Positions 20,591-33,600 of a DNA stretch of 60,000 bases are shown piece after piece (within the stretch, counting starts at the first letter, position 1; each line of letters opens with the position of its first letter). Source of the stretch: Symsagittifera roscoffensis (taxonomy: Eukaryota; Xenacoelomorpha; Acoela; Convolutidae); the NCBI RefSeq assembly GCF_963678635.1, contig NC_087065.1, positions 32,434,373 through 32,494,372 on the forward strand. Reading direction: 5' to 3'. The notes under the pieces were generated by a model. It was given only the letters and a program-made list of their open reading frames with translations, ran no database searches and had not been told where the DNA came from. Position numbers and translations under genes: made by a program.

Positions 20591-22379
20591 CTATGAAAGA
20601 TTTTTTTTTGTTTTGACTTGTTTTTGTCTGTATATGAGAGTTCTCCTCCTAATTGTGATGCAATGCTTTGTTGTCCGATAGAGACTTTGTGTATACGATT
20701 GGGTTTTTTCTCTTCCTATTTGTGTGGACAGGCTTGTGTACGTTGATTTTACCCATTTCTTTAATTGAGCGTCATAGTTTACATTTTCAGTTATGTAATT
20801 GGCTCACCTATCATATTGGTTTTTCTCCCGGTGCAGTTGGAAGAATATCTGCAGTTTTTTACGAATTGTTTCTTTCAAGATCTTGACTCTTTGATTATCG
20901 TGGGAAACGAATTAAGCGTTGTTCGCCGTCGATTCTGTTGACTCAATTGGTGTCGCAACTTGTTCAAATGACGTGATCTTGTATCCCTTTTAGCAGACCA
21001 ATCTATCCGCCTCATAGTCCTCATTAAATTGAATTCTTTTTGGCCGCCCGGACTGAATCGTCCAGCACAATTGCAGTCTTTTTGGTGACAAACTTTGTGG
21101 GAGAACATGTGCCCGTAATGAAAACCAGGTCGTGATCTCAAACATAACAAGTGATTTTTAAAGTCCTTTTCGTTGACTCCCCAACTTGTTCGTTTCCGTA
21201 CCGGATCGAGTTAGTGGTCCTGTCGTCCGATTGGTGGAGTTCCCACCTGGAGTAATGTCTCCCGCCTGTAAATAGTTTAGAAACACTGTCATATCAGTTT
21301 CTTGATATTATTGCTCGTGATTTTGTTCCTCATGGTTTGCATTAACGCCCCTTGTCTTGCACAGCTTCGCAATACGCCTATGTTTTGCACGTTTACTGCT
21401 TATCTCGTCGGTTGCGGGATTTTGTTGAAGGTATACAGATTCTAACGGGTTTGCTCAATTAAAGCAGGTAGTGCTGTGGTCGGATGGTTGTCTATTATAA
21501 CTTCCTCTATTTTAGGATGTTCCTCGACCGAGTTCACCTCGTAATTTTAATCTGACCCCATTTTGGAATGAACTCTACTGTTTCTTCTTTCACCTGCGTG
21601 TAATAGGTTGGTCCCTCTTTGCCTCGCGTTCTGATTTGTGATTGGTTTTTAAAAGACCTACTTCTCGCCGGTTCGCATAATGAAAGGCTTGCTGTGGCGT
21701 TTTTGCCTCGCTAACAGATCCTTTTTTAGTTCGATCGTTTGACATATCGGCTGTAAGCGACTCTCTTTTTATTTCCGCTTCTAGCCCTGTGTCGATGCAC
21801 GATGTACATTCGAAGCCTAACTTCACCAACAGTTTCATCAACAATTGTTCCAAGCTTTCAGTTTTAGGTAGTTTTCGGGTAAATGCTTCGTATCGGTCGA
21901 ATGTTACGTTCCTTGGCTTCTTGAATAAAGATTTTAGGCTAGTCCGATATTGCTTCGTTGTTGTTTCTTTTTTTTTGTATTTTCTTGGATTCGAAAAAAC
22001 TTGTTTGGCCGCCGTTGTCCTTCTCCTTCATAATGTTGGCATCGCTTTTCCAATAGGGCTCGTTTCTCTTGGTTGTGTGTTCTTGTCTCCCTTCATTTTG
22101 AGTTTGAAACCCGGTTTGAGCGGGTTTTTGACCAGAGGTGATTGTGCTTTCAACCATTTCTGTAAATTAATGCCATCTTTGCCTATTTTTTGAGGAATAA
22201 TTGTTGGTTCCATATTGGTGGTTCTGCCTACATATTTTGCGGGAAAGGCGTAGTTTTTGGAGCTGCTGGCTGCGCCATGTTATATCCATGATATATCTTA
22301 AATGATTATGGATCATGGTGCGTATTGAGACTTACTCTGACGCTGAATAGGGGAGCTATTGTTGAGGAATATTTCTGGA

Positions 22380-22760
22380 AAAAAACCGTATCTCGTTCGC
22401 GACGATCTCGTTCGCGATTGTCGAAAATCAGTTGGAGCCTGTTCAACAAGATACTTGCAGCATAGTCAAAAAGTTAGTCGCGCACGATGAAAAAATTAGC
22501 CGGGGTATGGTAAAAAAACAACACTCATCATTTAAATAAAAACAGAATGATCCACATCAAGGACTCTCAAGTCGTTTTAACCAGATTCCTGTTAACAATT
22601 TTTTGGTCGCGCCAGTCGCTTTAACTTTTCTTCGGTCGCGAAGAAACTTTTTTCGGTCGCGAAGCTCTTTTTTTTCACGCGCCGGTCGTTTTTAACATTT
22701 GTTTTGTCGCACCGGTAGCGGTAAGCTTTTCTTCAGTCGCAGACACCTTGCCTCGCCGAA
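22380..22760. repeat. GTCGCG-family degenerate minisatellite, copy 3
   Basis: Repeats such as TCTCGTTCGCGA, TTTTTCGGTCGCGAAG and TTTTGTCGCACCGGTAGCGG with loose spacing, related to the blocks at 6660, 11700 and 46985. Confidence 0.6.
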
Positions 22761-23587
22761 TTTTGGCTGCCAAGTTTGGCTACGATTGTCTGAAAAAAAA
22801 AGAATTTTGGCTGCGATCATCAAGCCACAACCTCGGCCGGGGCAAGAAAAGCCCCCAAATACAATTGCATGTATTTTTAAGCAGCGGTTCTCTGTGATGA
22901 TCTGAACAACTCCGTATGTTGTTTCTTTCACTTTTGGATGATCAGGCTTAAATAACAAAAACAGCAATTTCAAAATAGCGTTTAAATTCTCAAACAAGCC
23001 AGCCACCTTCTCTACCAGGCGTAGAGATAAAAAAAACGATAGCGCGTTTCCACAGACTTCTAGGTTTTGAATAACTTAGCGTCTACCACTTCAATACAGC
23101 TTTTATTCAATAAAGAAAAGTCACGCATGTTTTTATAGCAAAAAATACAGTGCAAAGCTTTAGAGAAGTATTGTAAAAGTTTCAGCAAGAAGATCAATAT
23201 TATTTCAAAAATTTAGAATATTGCCCAATAAACTTGTTGAAAACTATACAGTGCTGATTTATTTTATCCGGACAAAATTAAAAACCTTGAAAGTTAAAGC
23301 GCGCTAATGACAAACTGAGTTGAATCAAGAAATCAAGACGAAAAATTATGAGGACAAAAAGAGCTAAGAGCTGTTGTATTGCAATTTATTTTTTGGGAAA
23401 ATCTGGCCCAAGTTTGCGAACCAAAAACGGATCCTCAGGGATTCGACCTCCTGTCAACCCAAACGGTCCCCCTTTGGTACTATTTAAGAAATCATTTTTG
23501 GCCGACCGATCCTAAAATTTTTCTAGATTTACTAACTGGTTTTTAATAACTGGTCCTTTTCCAATTTTTCACACTATTAAGATCAGA
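22761..23587. other. Intronic stretch, nothing recognised
   Basis: No exon, transposon protein or clear repeat was recognised. It contains scattered A/T runs and a short purine-rich frame near 22800-22900 without support. Confidence 0.4.
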
Positions 23588-23603
23588 GGGGGGGGGGGGG
23601 GGG
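23588..23603. repeat. G16 homopolymer
   Basis: Sixteen consecutive G on the plus strand, the longest G run in the window, in an otherwise AT-rich intron. It lies about 40 bases before the dispersed AGGGGCGGATC-type repeat. Confidence 0.95.
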
Positions 23604-23639
23604 CGGACGCTTTTTCCCTTCAGGTATTCGACACCCTGC

Positions 23640-24035
23640 TGATCTAAAGAGTGCGTTTGACCCCCTTTGAGCTTTCCATTTGAAATATCCATTTTTTGGT
23701 GACAGACCCTAAAAATTTCCTAAAGGCGCCTTAAGCGCCAATATATACTATTTTTGACAGGGAGCGCGCGCCAAAAAAAACACGATTTTGGTCAAAATTT
23801 TCCAAAAAGTACCCAAAAAAGGTTTTGACCTGTTTTTTCAAAAATTTGCCTGCGGCGCAGAAAATTTGGCAAAAAAACAGCGTCTTTTTACTGCTTTAGG
23901 AGAGCTCGGAAAATCAATTAGCATTATGTGGCCAAACTGTGCACTGGTCGACCTCAAAAAAAAGTCGTCAAATTTTTCGATTTTTTTTTGAAAATCCGCC
24001 CCCTCCGTCGATAAATCCTAGATCCACCCCTAAAT
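23640..24035. repeat. Dispersed 380-base repeat, copy at 23.6 kb
   Basis: Shares landmarks with 47390-47745 and 49195-49555: 'gatctaaagagt', 'ccatttttggtgacagac', 'taaaggcgcc', 'gagcgcgcg', 'tttggtcaaaattttcc' and the end 'aaaatcctagatc(t/c)(g/a)cccct'. The right end read in reverse, AGGGG(C/T)(A/G)GATCTAGGATTT, resembles DNA-transposon termini seen in many marine invertebrates. The opposite terminus is not clear. Confidence 0.7.
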
Positions 24036-24416
24036 GTGACACACGCGCTTTAAAATTTCGAGTTTCATTCGTTTTTTCTGGATGATTTAAATCAGCAATG
24101 TATCAGAGCAACAGGCCTCTCGAAGCTTCAAGGCGAAAATTATTCTCTGTCTCCATAGTCGAATGGTGCAACACCTGATGTGCGCATACACGATCAACTG
24201 ATAGTGAAACCTGACTGAAAAAAACTGTGCATCTGTACGTAAACAAAAAAGGTGCCTAACCGATTTACCTTATCAAAACTGGATGGACCCTTTTCGGATT
24301 TTAGTTAAGGGATTACTTAGTTGCGAATTAGAGTAAGTTCATCGGCGGCCTATATATATGAATGACAGTAATCAGATCCTCTTATTGGCGACACTCTGCT
24401 TGATAAACAAACGAAC

Positions 24417-24519
24417 CTGCAGGCGGGGGTTGATGGTGAAACTACCGGCTGTGGGGTTCATGCAAGAAACATACTGCACTTTTCGGATCTCCTTCTGTGA
24501 CAACTTCGCTCTGTCATAC
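24417..24519 (-). CDS. DNAH: Dynein heavy chain exon: AAA3, post-Walker B / sensor region
   Basis: A short 103-base exon, one base plus 34 codons, between acceptor ttgttcgcag and donor GTTCGT. It reads [19 protein letters not shown] and then [15 protein letters not shown]. This is the conserved stretch after Walker B, in which the CMNP(T/S)-G-SFTI-PRLQ wording is near-invariant in axonemal heavy chains. Its first base completes the tryptophan codon left by the exon at 45641 and its last codon (Q) joins RHFSVFAISFP of the exon at 11578, so both joins are phase-consistent. The exon is an island: the first minisatellite units lie about 100 bases upstream on the plus coordinate scale, and a decayed dispersed repeat ends about 380 bases on the other side. 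It is easy to miss in annotation because it is so short and so isolated. Confidence 0.92.
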
Positions 24520-24624
24520 CTGCGAACAACAAACACGGAAAAAAGTTTCAACTCGTAATAAGTCTCAATTCTTTACGAGTTACAATTCATAATTATAGCT
24601 TACAATTTTGACCATTTGAAAAAC

Positions 24625-27600
24625 GGGGCGGAACTTTGTATTCGGGTGTGTTTTAGGTTTTTTTGTTCTGACGATTGCGAGTAGTGAGGAGCTTTGTATT
24701 CGGGTGTGTTTTAGTTGTTTTTTCATTTTTTAGGACAAATGAGAAGAATGAGGAGCTTTGTATTCTGGTGTAATTAATTTTGTTTTTGTTCCGAACATTG
24801 AGAGTAGTAAGGAAATTATCATTCGGGTGTGTTTTAGTTTTTTCTTTTTCCTTTTTTTTGTTCCGACAACTGATAGTAGTGAGGAGTTTCATTTCGGGTT
24901 TGTATTAATTGTTTTTTCATTATTTTTTATTATTGGTACAATCGAGTAGTGAGGATTTTTGTATTTGGTTGTGTTTTAGTTTTGTTTTCTTCTTGTTACG
25001 ACAATTGAGAACTGTAAGTAAATTTGCATTCGGGTAATTCTAAGTTTTTTTTCTTGTTTTTTGTTCCGACAATCGAGAGTAAAGAGGAACTTTGCATTTG
25101 GGTGTGTTTTAGTTGTTTTTTCTTTTTCTTTTCTCAGTTTGGACAATTGAGAACAGTAGGTAACTTTGTGTTCCGGTAAGTTTATATGTTTAATTTTTTT
25201 TGTTCCGACGATCGAGTGTAAGGAGGAAATTTGTATTCGGGTGTGTTTTAAGTTTGATCTTTTTCTTTCTTGTTTCAACAATTGCTAGTAATGAATAACT
25301 TTGTTTTCGGGCTATTTTAAATTTTTTTCTTCCTTAATTGGAGTATTGAAAAGAATGAGGATCTTTGTCATCGGCTATTTCAACTTTTTTCTTTTTTTAG
25401 TCCGACAATTAAAAGTAGTAAAGAACTCAACATTCGGGCGTGTTTTAATTTTTTGATTTTTTTTTGTGTTCCGACAATTGAGATCAGTAGTTTAGTGAGG
25501 AACATTGAATTTGGATTGTGCTTTTTTGTTTTCCTTCCTTTTTTTTGTTGGGACAAGTGAGAAGAGTGAGGAATTTTGTATTCGGGTATTTTTTTTCATC
25601 TCTTTTTTTGTTCGTACAATTGAGATTAGTGAGGAACTTTGTTTTCGGGTGTGTTTTAGTTTTTACTTTTCTCTGACAGTTTCGAGTAGTGAGGATAGGG
25701 TAAGTTTAATTTTGTTCCGACAATTGAAAGTAGTAAGAAACATAACACTCGGGTTCATTATAGTTTTTTTTATTTTATTTTTTTGTTCCGACAATTGCGA
25801 GCAGTGATGAACTTTGTATTTGGGTAATACTAAGTTTTTTTCAACATTTGTTCCAAAGATTGAAAGTAGTAAGGAACTTAACACTTGGGTGTGTTTTACT
25901 TTATTTTTATTTTTTGTTCCGACATTGAAGATTAGTGAAAAAATTATGTATTTGGCTGTTTATTTTTTTTCTTTCTTTTTGTTCCGACAATTGCGAGTAG
26001 TGAGGAAATTTGTTTTTGGGTAAGAGTTTTTTTTTCATCCCTTGTTCTGACCAATGAAAGTAGTAAGGAATTGGGTGTAACTTAATTTTTTCTTCTTACA
26101 TTTTTGTTCCCACAATTGTGGGGAATTTGTCTTTGGGTGTGTTTTAGTATTTTTTTTGTTTTGGCTATTGAGGAGAGTGAAGAAATTTGTATTTGGTTAA
26201 TTTAAGTTTTTTGTTCCGAAAATTGAAAAGCAGTGAGGAGCATTGTTTTCGGTTGTTTTTTAGTTTGTTGCTTTTTTCTTTTTTGTTCCGACAATTGAAA
26301 TTAAAGAGGAACTTTTTATTTGGGTGTGTTTTTTTTTTAATTCTTTTTTTGTTCGGGCGATTGAGAAGAGTGAGGAATTTTTTTTTCGAGTCTTTTAACT
26401 TATTTTCTTCTTTTGTTCCGACACTTGAAAGTAGTAAGAAACTTAACATTCGAGTTTGTTTCAGTTTTTTTTCTTTTCTTTTATTCAGACAAGAGAGAGT
26501 AGCGAGGAACTTTGCTTTCGGGTATATTTTAATTGTTTTTTTCTTTTTTTCTGTTTTTGTTCGGAAAATTGAGAATTGTGAGGAACTTTGTATTCTGATG
26601 AGAGTAAGTTTTTTCATTTTTTTTTGTTTCGACAAATGAAAGTAGTGGGGTAGTCTGGATTCGGGTGTGTTTTAGTTTTTTTCTCATTTTTGCTCCAATA
26701 ATTGCGAGTAGTGAAGAGCTTTGTATTTGGTAGGTTTAAGTTTTTTTCTTTTTTTGTTCCGACAATTGAAAGTAGTAAGGACTTCAACATTCGGGTGTGT
26801 TTAAGTTTTTTTTTCTCTTCATTTTTTTTGTTTCGAAAATTGAAAGTAGTAAGGAACTTAACATTCGGATAGGTTTTAGCTTTTTTCCTTATTTTTCCCG
26901 ACAATTCGGAATAGTGGTAACTTTTTTAGTCGAGTGTGTTTCAGTTTTTTAAATATTTTTTGTCCGACAATTTAGAAGCGTGAGGAACTTTGTCTTTGGG
27001 TGAATTTTATATTTATACTCCTTTTTTTTGTTCCGACTATTGAGAGTAGTGGGGGAATTTCTACTCGGATAAATTTTTTCTTTTTTCTTTTTATTCCGTT
27101 AATTGCGAGTAGTGAGGGTTTTGTACAGGGGTAAGTTTAAGTTTTTTCTTTTTTGTTCCGACAATTGAAAGTAGTAAGAAACTTAACGTTCGGGTTCACT
27201 ATATTTTGTTTTTACTTTTTTGTTCCTACATTTGCGAGTAGTGAGGAACTTTGTGTTCGGGTAATCTCACGTTTTTCTCAACACTTGTAAGAAACCTAAC
27301 ATTTGGATGTGTTTTTTTTATTTTTTTATTTGTTCCGACATTGAAGATTAGTTAAAAAATTTTGTATATGGTTGTTTAATTTTTCTTTTTTTGTTCCGAC
27401 AATTGCGAAGGTGAGGAAAATTGTATTCGTGTAAGATTACGTTTTTTTCAATCTTCGTTCTGACAATTGAAAGTAGTAAGGACTTCAACATTCGGGTGTG
27501 TTTAAGTTTTTTTTTCTCTTCATTTTTTTTGGTTTCGAAAATTGAAAGTAGTAAGGAACTTAACATTCGGATAGGTTTTAGCTTTTTTCCTTATTTTTCC

Positions 27601-30600
27601 CGACAATTCGGAATAGTGGTAACTTTTTTAGTCGAGTGTGTTTCAGTTTTTTAAATATTTTTGTCCGACAATTTAGAAGCGTGAGGAACTTTGTCTTTGG
27701 GTGAATTTTATATTTATACTCTTTTTTTTTTGTTCCGACTATTGAGAGTAGCGAGGGAATTTCTACTCGGATAAATTTTTTCTTTTTTCTTTTTATTCCG
27801 TTAATTGCGAGTAGTGAGGGTTTTGTACAGGGGTAAGTTTAAGTTTTTTCTTTTTTGTTCCGACAATTGAAAGTAGTAAGAAACTTAACGTTCGGGTTCA
27901 CTATATTTTGTTTTTACTTTTTTGTTCCTACATTTGCGAGAAGTGAGGAACTTTGTGTTCGGGTAATCTCACGTTTTTCTCAACACTTGTAAGAAACCTA
28001 ACATTTGGATGTGTTTTTTTTATTTTTTATTTTGTTCCGACATTGAAGATTAGTTAAAAAATTTTGTATATGGTTGCTTAATTTTTCTTTTTTTGTTCCG
28101 ACAATTGCGATGGTGAGGAAATTTGTATTCGTGTAAGATTACGTTTTTTTTTCAATCTTCGTTCTGACAATTGAAAATAGTAAGGAAAATGGCTGTAACT
28201 TAGTTTTTTTTTTCTTATTATATTTTTGTTCCGACAATTGAAGATTAATGAGAAATTTTGTCTTTGGGTGTGTTTTAGTTTTTTCTTTTTTTGTTCGGGC
28301 TTTTGAGAAGAGTGAGGACTTTGTATTTGGGTAATTTATTTTTTTTTGTTCCGATAATTGAAAGCAGTGATGAACATTGTTTTCGGTGTTTTTTAGTTTA
28401 TTCCTTTTTTTTTCTTCCGACAATTGCGAGTAGTGAGGAACTTTGAACTCGGGTAAGTTTAGAACTTTTCTTTTTTTTGTTCCGACAATTGAAATTAGTG
28501 AGGAATTTTTTATTTGGGTGTGTTTTAGATGATTTTATTTCTTTTTTTGTTCGTGCAATTGAGAAGAGTGAGGAATTTTGTTTTCGAGTCTTTTAACTTA
28601 TTTTCTTCTTTTGTTCCGACACTTGAAAGTAGTAAGAAACTTAACATTCGAGTTTGTTTCAGTTTTTTTTCTTTTCTTTTATTCCGACAAGGGAGACTAG
28701 CGAGGAACTTTGCTTTCGGGTATATTTTAAATGTTTTTTTCTTTTTTTCTGTTTTTAGTCGGAAAATTGAGAATTGTGAGGAGTTTTTATTCGGATGAGA
28801 GTAAGTTTTTTCACTTTTTTTGTTTCGACAATTGAGAGTAGCGGGGTAGTCTAGATTCGGGTGTGTTTTAGTTTTTTTCACATTTTTGCTCCAATAATTG
28901 TGAGTAGTGAAGAGCTTTGTATTTGGTAGGCTTATGTTTTTTTCTTTTTTTGTTCCGACAATTGAAAGTAGCAAGGACCTCAACATTCGGGTGTGTTTAA
29001 GTTTTTTTTTCTCTTCACTTTTTTGTTTCGACAATTGAAAGTAGTAAGGAAAATGGCTGTAACTTAGTTTTTTTTCTTATTATATTTTTGTTCCGACAAT
29101 TGAAGATTAATGAGAAATTTTGTCTTTGGGAGTGTTTTAGTTTTTTCTTTTTTTGTTCGGGCTTTCGAGAAGAGTGAGGACTTTGTATTCGGGTAATTTA
29201 TTTTTTTTGTTCCGATAATTGAAAGCAGTGAGGAACATTGTTTTCGGTGTTTTTTAGTTTATTCCTTTTTTTTCTTCCGACAATTGCGAGTAGTGAGGAA
29301 CTTTGAACTCGGGTAAGTTTAGAACTTTTCTTTTTTTTGTTCCGGCAATTGAAATTAGTCAGGAATTTTTTATTTGGGTGTGTTTTAGATGATTTTATTT
29401 CTTATTTTGTTCGTGCAATTGAGAAGAGCGAGGAATTTTATTTTCGAGTCTTTTAACTTATTTTCTTCTTTTGTTCCGACACTTGAAAGTAGTAAGAAAA
29501 TTAACATTCGAGTTTGTTTCAGTTTTTCTTCTTTTCTTTTATTCCGACAAGGGAGAGTAGCGAGGAACTTTGCTTTCGGGTATATTTTAAACGTTTTTTT
29601 CTTTTTTTCTTGTTTTTTGTTCCGACAACCGAGAGTAAAGAGGAACTTTGTATTTGGGTGTGTTTTAGTTGTTTTTTCTTTTTCTTTTCTCAGTTTGGAC
29701 AATTGAGAACAGTAGGTAACTTTGTGTTCCGGTAAGTTTATAAGTTTAACTTTTTTTGTTCCGACGATCGAGTGTAAGGAGGAAGTTTGTATTCGGGTGT
29801 GTTTTAATTTTTTTCTTTTTCTTTCTTGTTTCCACAATTGCTAGTAATGAATAACTTTGTTTTCGGGCTATTTTAAATTTTTTTCTTCCTTAATTGGAGT
29901 ATTGAAAAGAATGAGGATCTTTGTCATCGGCTATTTCAGCTTTTTTCTTTTTTTAGTCCGACAATTAAAAGTAGTAAAGAACTCAACATTCGGGCGTGTT
30001 TTAATTTTTTGATTTTTTTGTGTTCCGACAATTGAGATCAGTAGTTTAGTGAGGAACATTGAATTTGGATTGTGCTTTTTTGTTTTCCTTCCTTTTTTTT
30101 GTTGGGACAAGTGAGAAGAGTGAGGAATTTTGTATTCGGGTATTTTTTTTTCATCTCTTTTTTTGTTCGTACAATTGAGATTAGTGAGGAACTTTGTTTT
30201 CGGGTGTGTTTTAGTTTTTACTTTTTTCTGACAGTTTCGAGTAGTGAGGATAGGGTAAGTTTAATTTTGTTCCGACAATTGAAAGTAGTAAGAAACATAA
30301 CACTCGGGTTCATTATAGTTTTTTTTATTTTATTTTTTTTGTTCCGACAATTGCGAGCATTGATGAACTTTGTATTTGGGTAATACTACGTTTTTTTCAA
30401 CTTTGTTCCAAAGATTGAAAGTAGTAAGGAACTTAACACTTGGGTGTGTTTTACTTTATTTTTATTTTTTGTTCCGACATTGAAGATTAGTGAAAAAATT
30501 ATGTATTTGGCTGTTTATTTTTTTTCTTTCTTTTTGTTCCGACAATTGCGAGTAGTGAGGAAATTTGTATTTAGGTAAGAGTTTTTTTTTCATCCCTTGT

Positions 30601-33600
30601 TCTGACCAATGAAAGTAGTAAGGAATTGGGTGTAACTTAATTTTTTCATCTTACATTTTTGTTCCGACAATTGTGGGGAATTTGTCTTTGGTTGTGTTTT
30701 AGTATTTTTTTTGTTTTGGCTATTGAGGAGAGTGAAGAAATTTGTATTCGGTTAATTTAAGTTTCTTTGTTCCGAAAATTGAAAGCAGTGAGGAACATTG
30801 TTTTCGGTTGTTTTTTAGTTTGTTGCTTTTTTCTTTTTTGTTCCGACAATTGAAATTAAAAAGGAACTTTTTATTTGGGTGTGTTTTTTTTAAATTCTTT
30901 TTTTGTTCGGGCGATTGAGAAGAGTGAGGAATTTTGTTTTCGAGTCTTTTAACTTATTTTTTTCTTTTGTTCCGACACTTTAAAGTAGTAAGAAACTTAA
31001 CATTCGAGTTTGTTTCAGTTTTTTTTCTTTTCTTTTATTCCGACAAGAGAGAGTAGCGAGGAACTTTGCTTTCGGGTATATTTTAATTGTTTTTTTCTTT
31101 TTTCTTTTTTTTCCGTTAATTGCGAGTAGCGAAGATTTTGTACAGGGGTAAGTTTAAGTTTTTTCTTTTTTGTTCCGACAATTGAAAGTAGTAAGAAACT
31201 TAACGTTCGGGTTCACTATATTTTGTTTTTACTTTTTTGTTCCTACATTTGCGAGTAGTGAGGAACTTTGTGTTCGGGTAATCTCACGTTTTTCTCAACA
31301 CTTGTAAGAAACCTAACATTTGGATGTGTTTTTTTTTTATTTTTTCTTTTGTTCCGACATTGAAGATTAGTTAAAAAATTTTGTATATGGTTGTTTAATT
31401 TTTCTTTTTTGTTCCGACAATTGCGATGGTGAGGAAATTTGTATTCGTGTAAGATTACGTTTTTTTTCAATCTTCTTTCTGACAATTGAAAGTAGTAAGG
31501 AAAATGGCTGTAACTTAGTTTTTTTGTCTTATTATATTTTTGTTCCGACAATTGAAGATTAATGAGAAATTTTGTCTTTGGGTGTGTTTTAGTTTTTTCT
31601 TTTTTTGTTCGGGCTTTTGAGAAGAGTGAGGACTTTGTATTCGGGTAATTTATTTTTTTTTGTTCCGATAATTGAAAGCAGTGAGGAACATTGTTTTCGG
31701 TGTTTTTTAGTTTATTTCTTTTTTTTTCTTCCGACAATTGCGACTAGTGAGGAACTTTGAACTCGGGTAAGTTTAGAATTTTTCTTTTTTTTGTTCCTAC
31801 AATTGAAATTAGTGAGGAATTTTTTATTTGGGTGTGTTTTAGATGATTTTATTTCTTTTTTTGTTCGTGCAATTGAGAAGAGTGAGGAATTTTGTTTTCG
31901 AGTCTTTTAACTTATTTTCTTCTTTTGTTCCGACACTTGAAAGTAGTAAGAAACTTAGCATTCGAGTTTGTTTCAGTTTTTTTTTCTTTTCTTTTATTCC
32001 GACAAGGGAGAGTAGCGAGGAACTTTGCTTTCGGGTATATTTTAAATGTTTTTTTCTTTTTTTCTGTTTTTAGTCGGAAAATTGAGAATTGTTAGGAGTT
32101 TTGTATTCGGATGAGAGTAAGTTTTTTAATTTTTTTGTTTCGACAATTGAGAGTAGCGGGGTAGTCTGGATTCGGGTGTGTTTTAGTTTTTTTCTCATTT
32201 TTGCTCCAATAATTGTGAGTAGTGAAGAGCTTTGTATTTGGTAGGCTTAGGTTTTTTTCTTTTTTTGTTCCGACAATTGAAAGTAGCAAGGACCTCAACA
32301 TTCGGGTGTGTTTAAGTTTTTTTTTCTCTTCACTTTTTTGTTTCGACAATTGAAAGTAGTAAGGAAAATGGCTGTAACTTAGTTTTTTTTCTTATTATAT
32401 TTTTGTTCCGACAATTGAAGATTAATGAGAAATTTTGTCTTTGGGAGTGTTTTAGTTTTTTCTTTTTTTGTTCGGGCTTTCGAGAAGAGTGAGGACTTTG
32501 TATTCGGGTAATTTATTTTTTTTGTTCCGATAATTGAAAGCAGTGAGGAATTTTTTATTTGGGTGTGTTTTAGATGATTTTATTTCTTTTTTTGTTCGTG
32601 CAATTGAGAAGAGTGAGGAATTTTGTTTTCGAGTCTTTTAACTTATTTTCTTCTTTTGTTCCGACACTTGAAAGTAGTAAGAAACTTAGCATTCGAGTTT
32701 GTTTCAGTTTTTTTTTCTTTTCTTTTATTCCGACAAGGGAGAGTAGCGAGGAACTTTGCTTTCGGGTATATTTTAAATGTTTTTTTCTTTTTTTCTGTTT
32801 TTAGTCGGAAAATTGAGAATTGTTAGGAGTTTTGTATTCGGATGAGAGTAAGTTTTTTAATTTTTTTGTTTCGACAATTGAGAGTAGCGGGGTAGTCTGG
32901 ATTCGGGTGTGTTTTAGTTTTTTTCTCATTTTTGCTCCAATAATTGCGAGTAGTGAAGAGCTTTGTATTTGGTAGGTTTAAGTTTTTTTCTTTTTTTGTT
33001 CCGACAATTGAAAGTAGTAAGGACCTCAACATTCGGGTGTGTTTAAGTTTTTTTTTCTCTTCACTTTTTTTTGTTTCGACAATTGAAAGTAGTAAGGAAC
33101 TTAATATTCGAGTTTGTTTCAGTTTTTTTTCTTTTCTTTTATTCCGACAAGAGAGAGTAGCGAGGAACTTTGCTTTCGGGTATATTTTAATTGTTTTTTT
33201 CTTTTTTCTTTTTTTTCCGTTAATTGCGAGTAGCGAGGATTTTGTACAGGGGTAAGTTTAAGTTTTTTCTTTTTTGTTCCGACAATTGAAAGTAGTAAGA
33301 AACTTAACGTTCGGGTTCACTATATTTTGTTTTTACTTTTTTGTTCCTACATTTGCGAGTAGTGAGGAACTTTGTATTCGGGTAATCTCACGTTTTTCTC
33401 AACACTTGTAAGAAACCTAACATTTGGATGTGTTTTTTTTTCTTTTGTTCCGACATTGAAGATTAGTTAAAAAATTTTGTATATGGTTGTTTAATTTTTC
33501 TTTTTTGTTCCGACAATTGCGATGGTGAGGAAATTTGTATTCGTGTAAGATTACGTTTTTTTTCAATCTTCTTTCTGACAATTGAAAGTAGTAAGGAAAA

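Larger units (their letters stand above)
19340..22230 (-). mobile_element. Decayed Gypsy-type LTR retrotransposon, rearranged
   Basis: Minus-strand remnant. A lysine/glutamine-rich gag-like part lies at about 22215-21590, and a Cys/His segment (CHQKDCNC, about 21150-21060) may be a broken zinc knuckle. Reverse transcriptase pieces lie at 20590-19990. The RT part is duplicated: 'gtgagcccgtagaatcccgttcggatct' (complement of the RT core) occurs at about 19670 and again at about 20258. In copy 1 the RT is joined directly to sequence matching the gag part at 21822-21886, so a rearrangement fused them. No long terminal repeats could be identified. All frames are broken. Confidence 0.65.
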
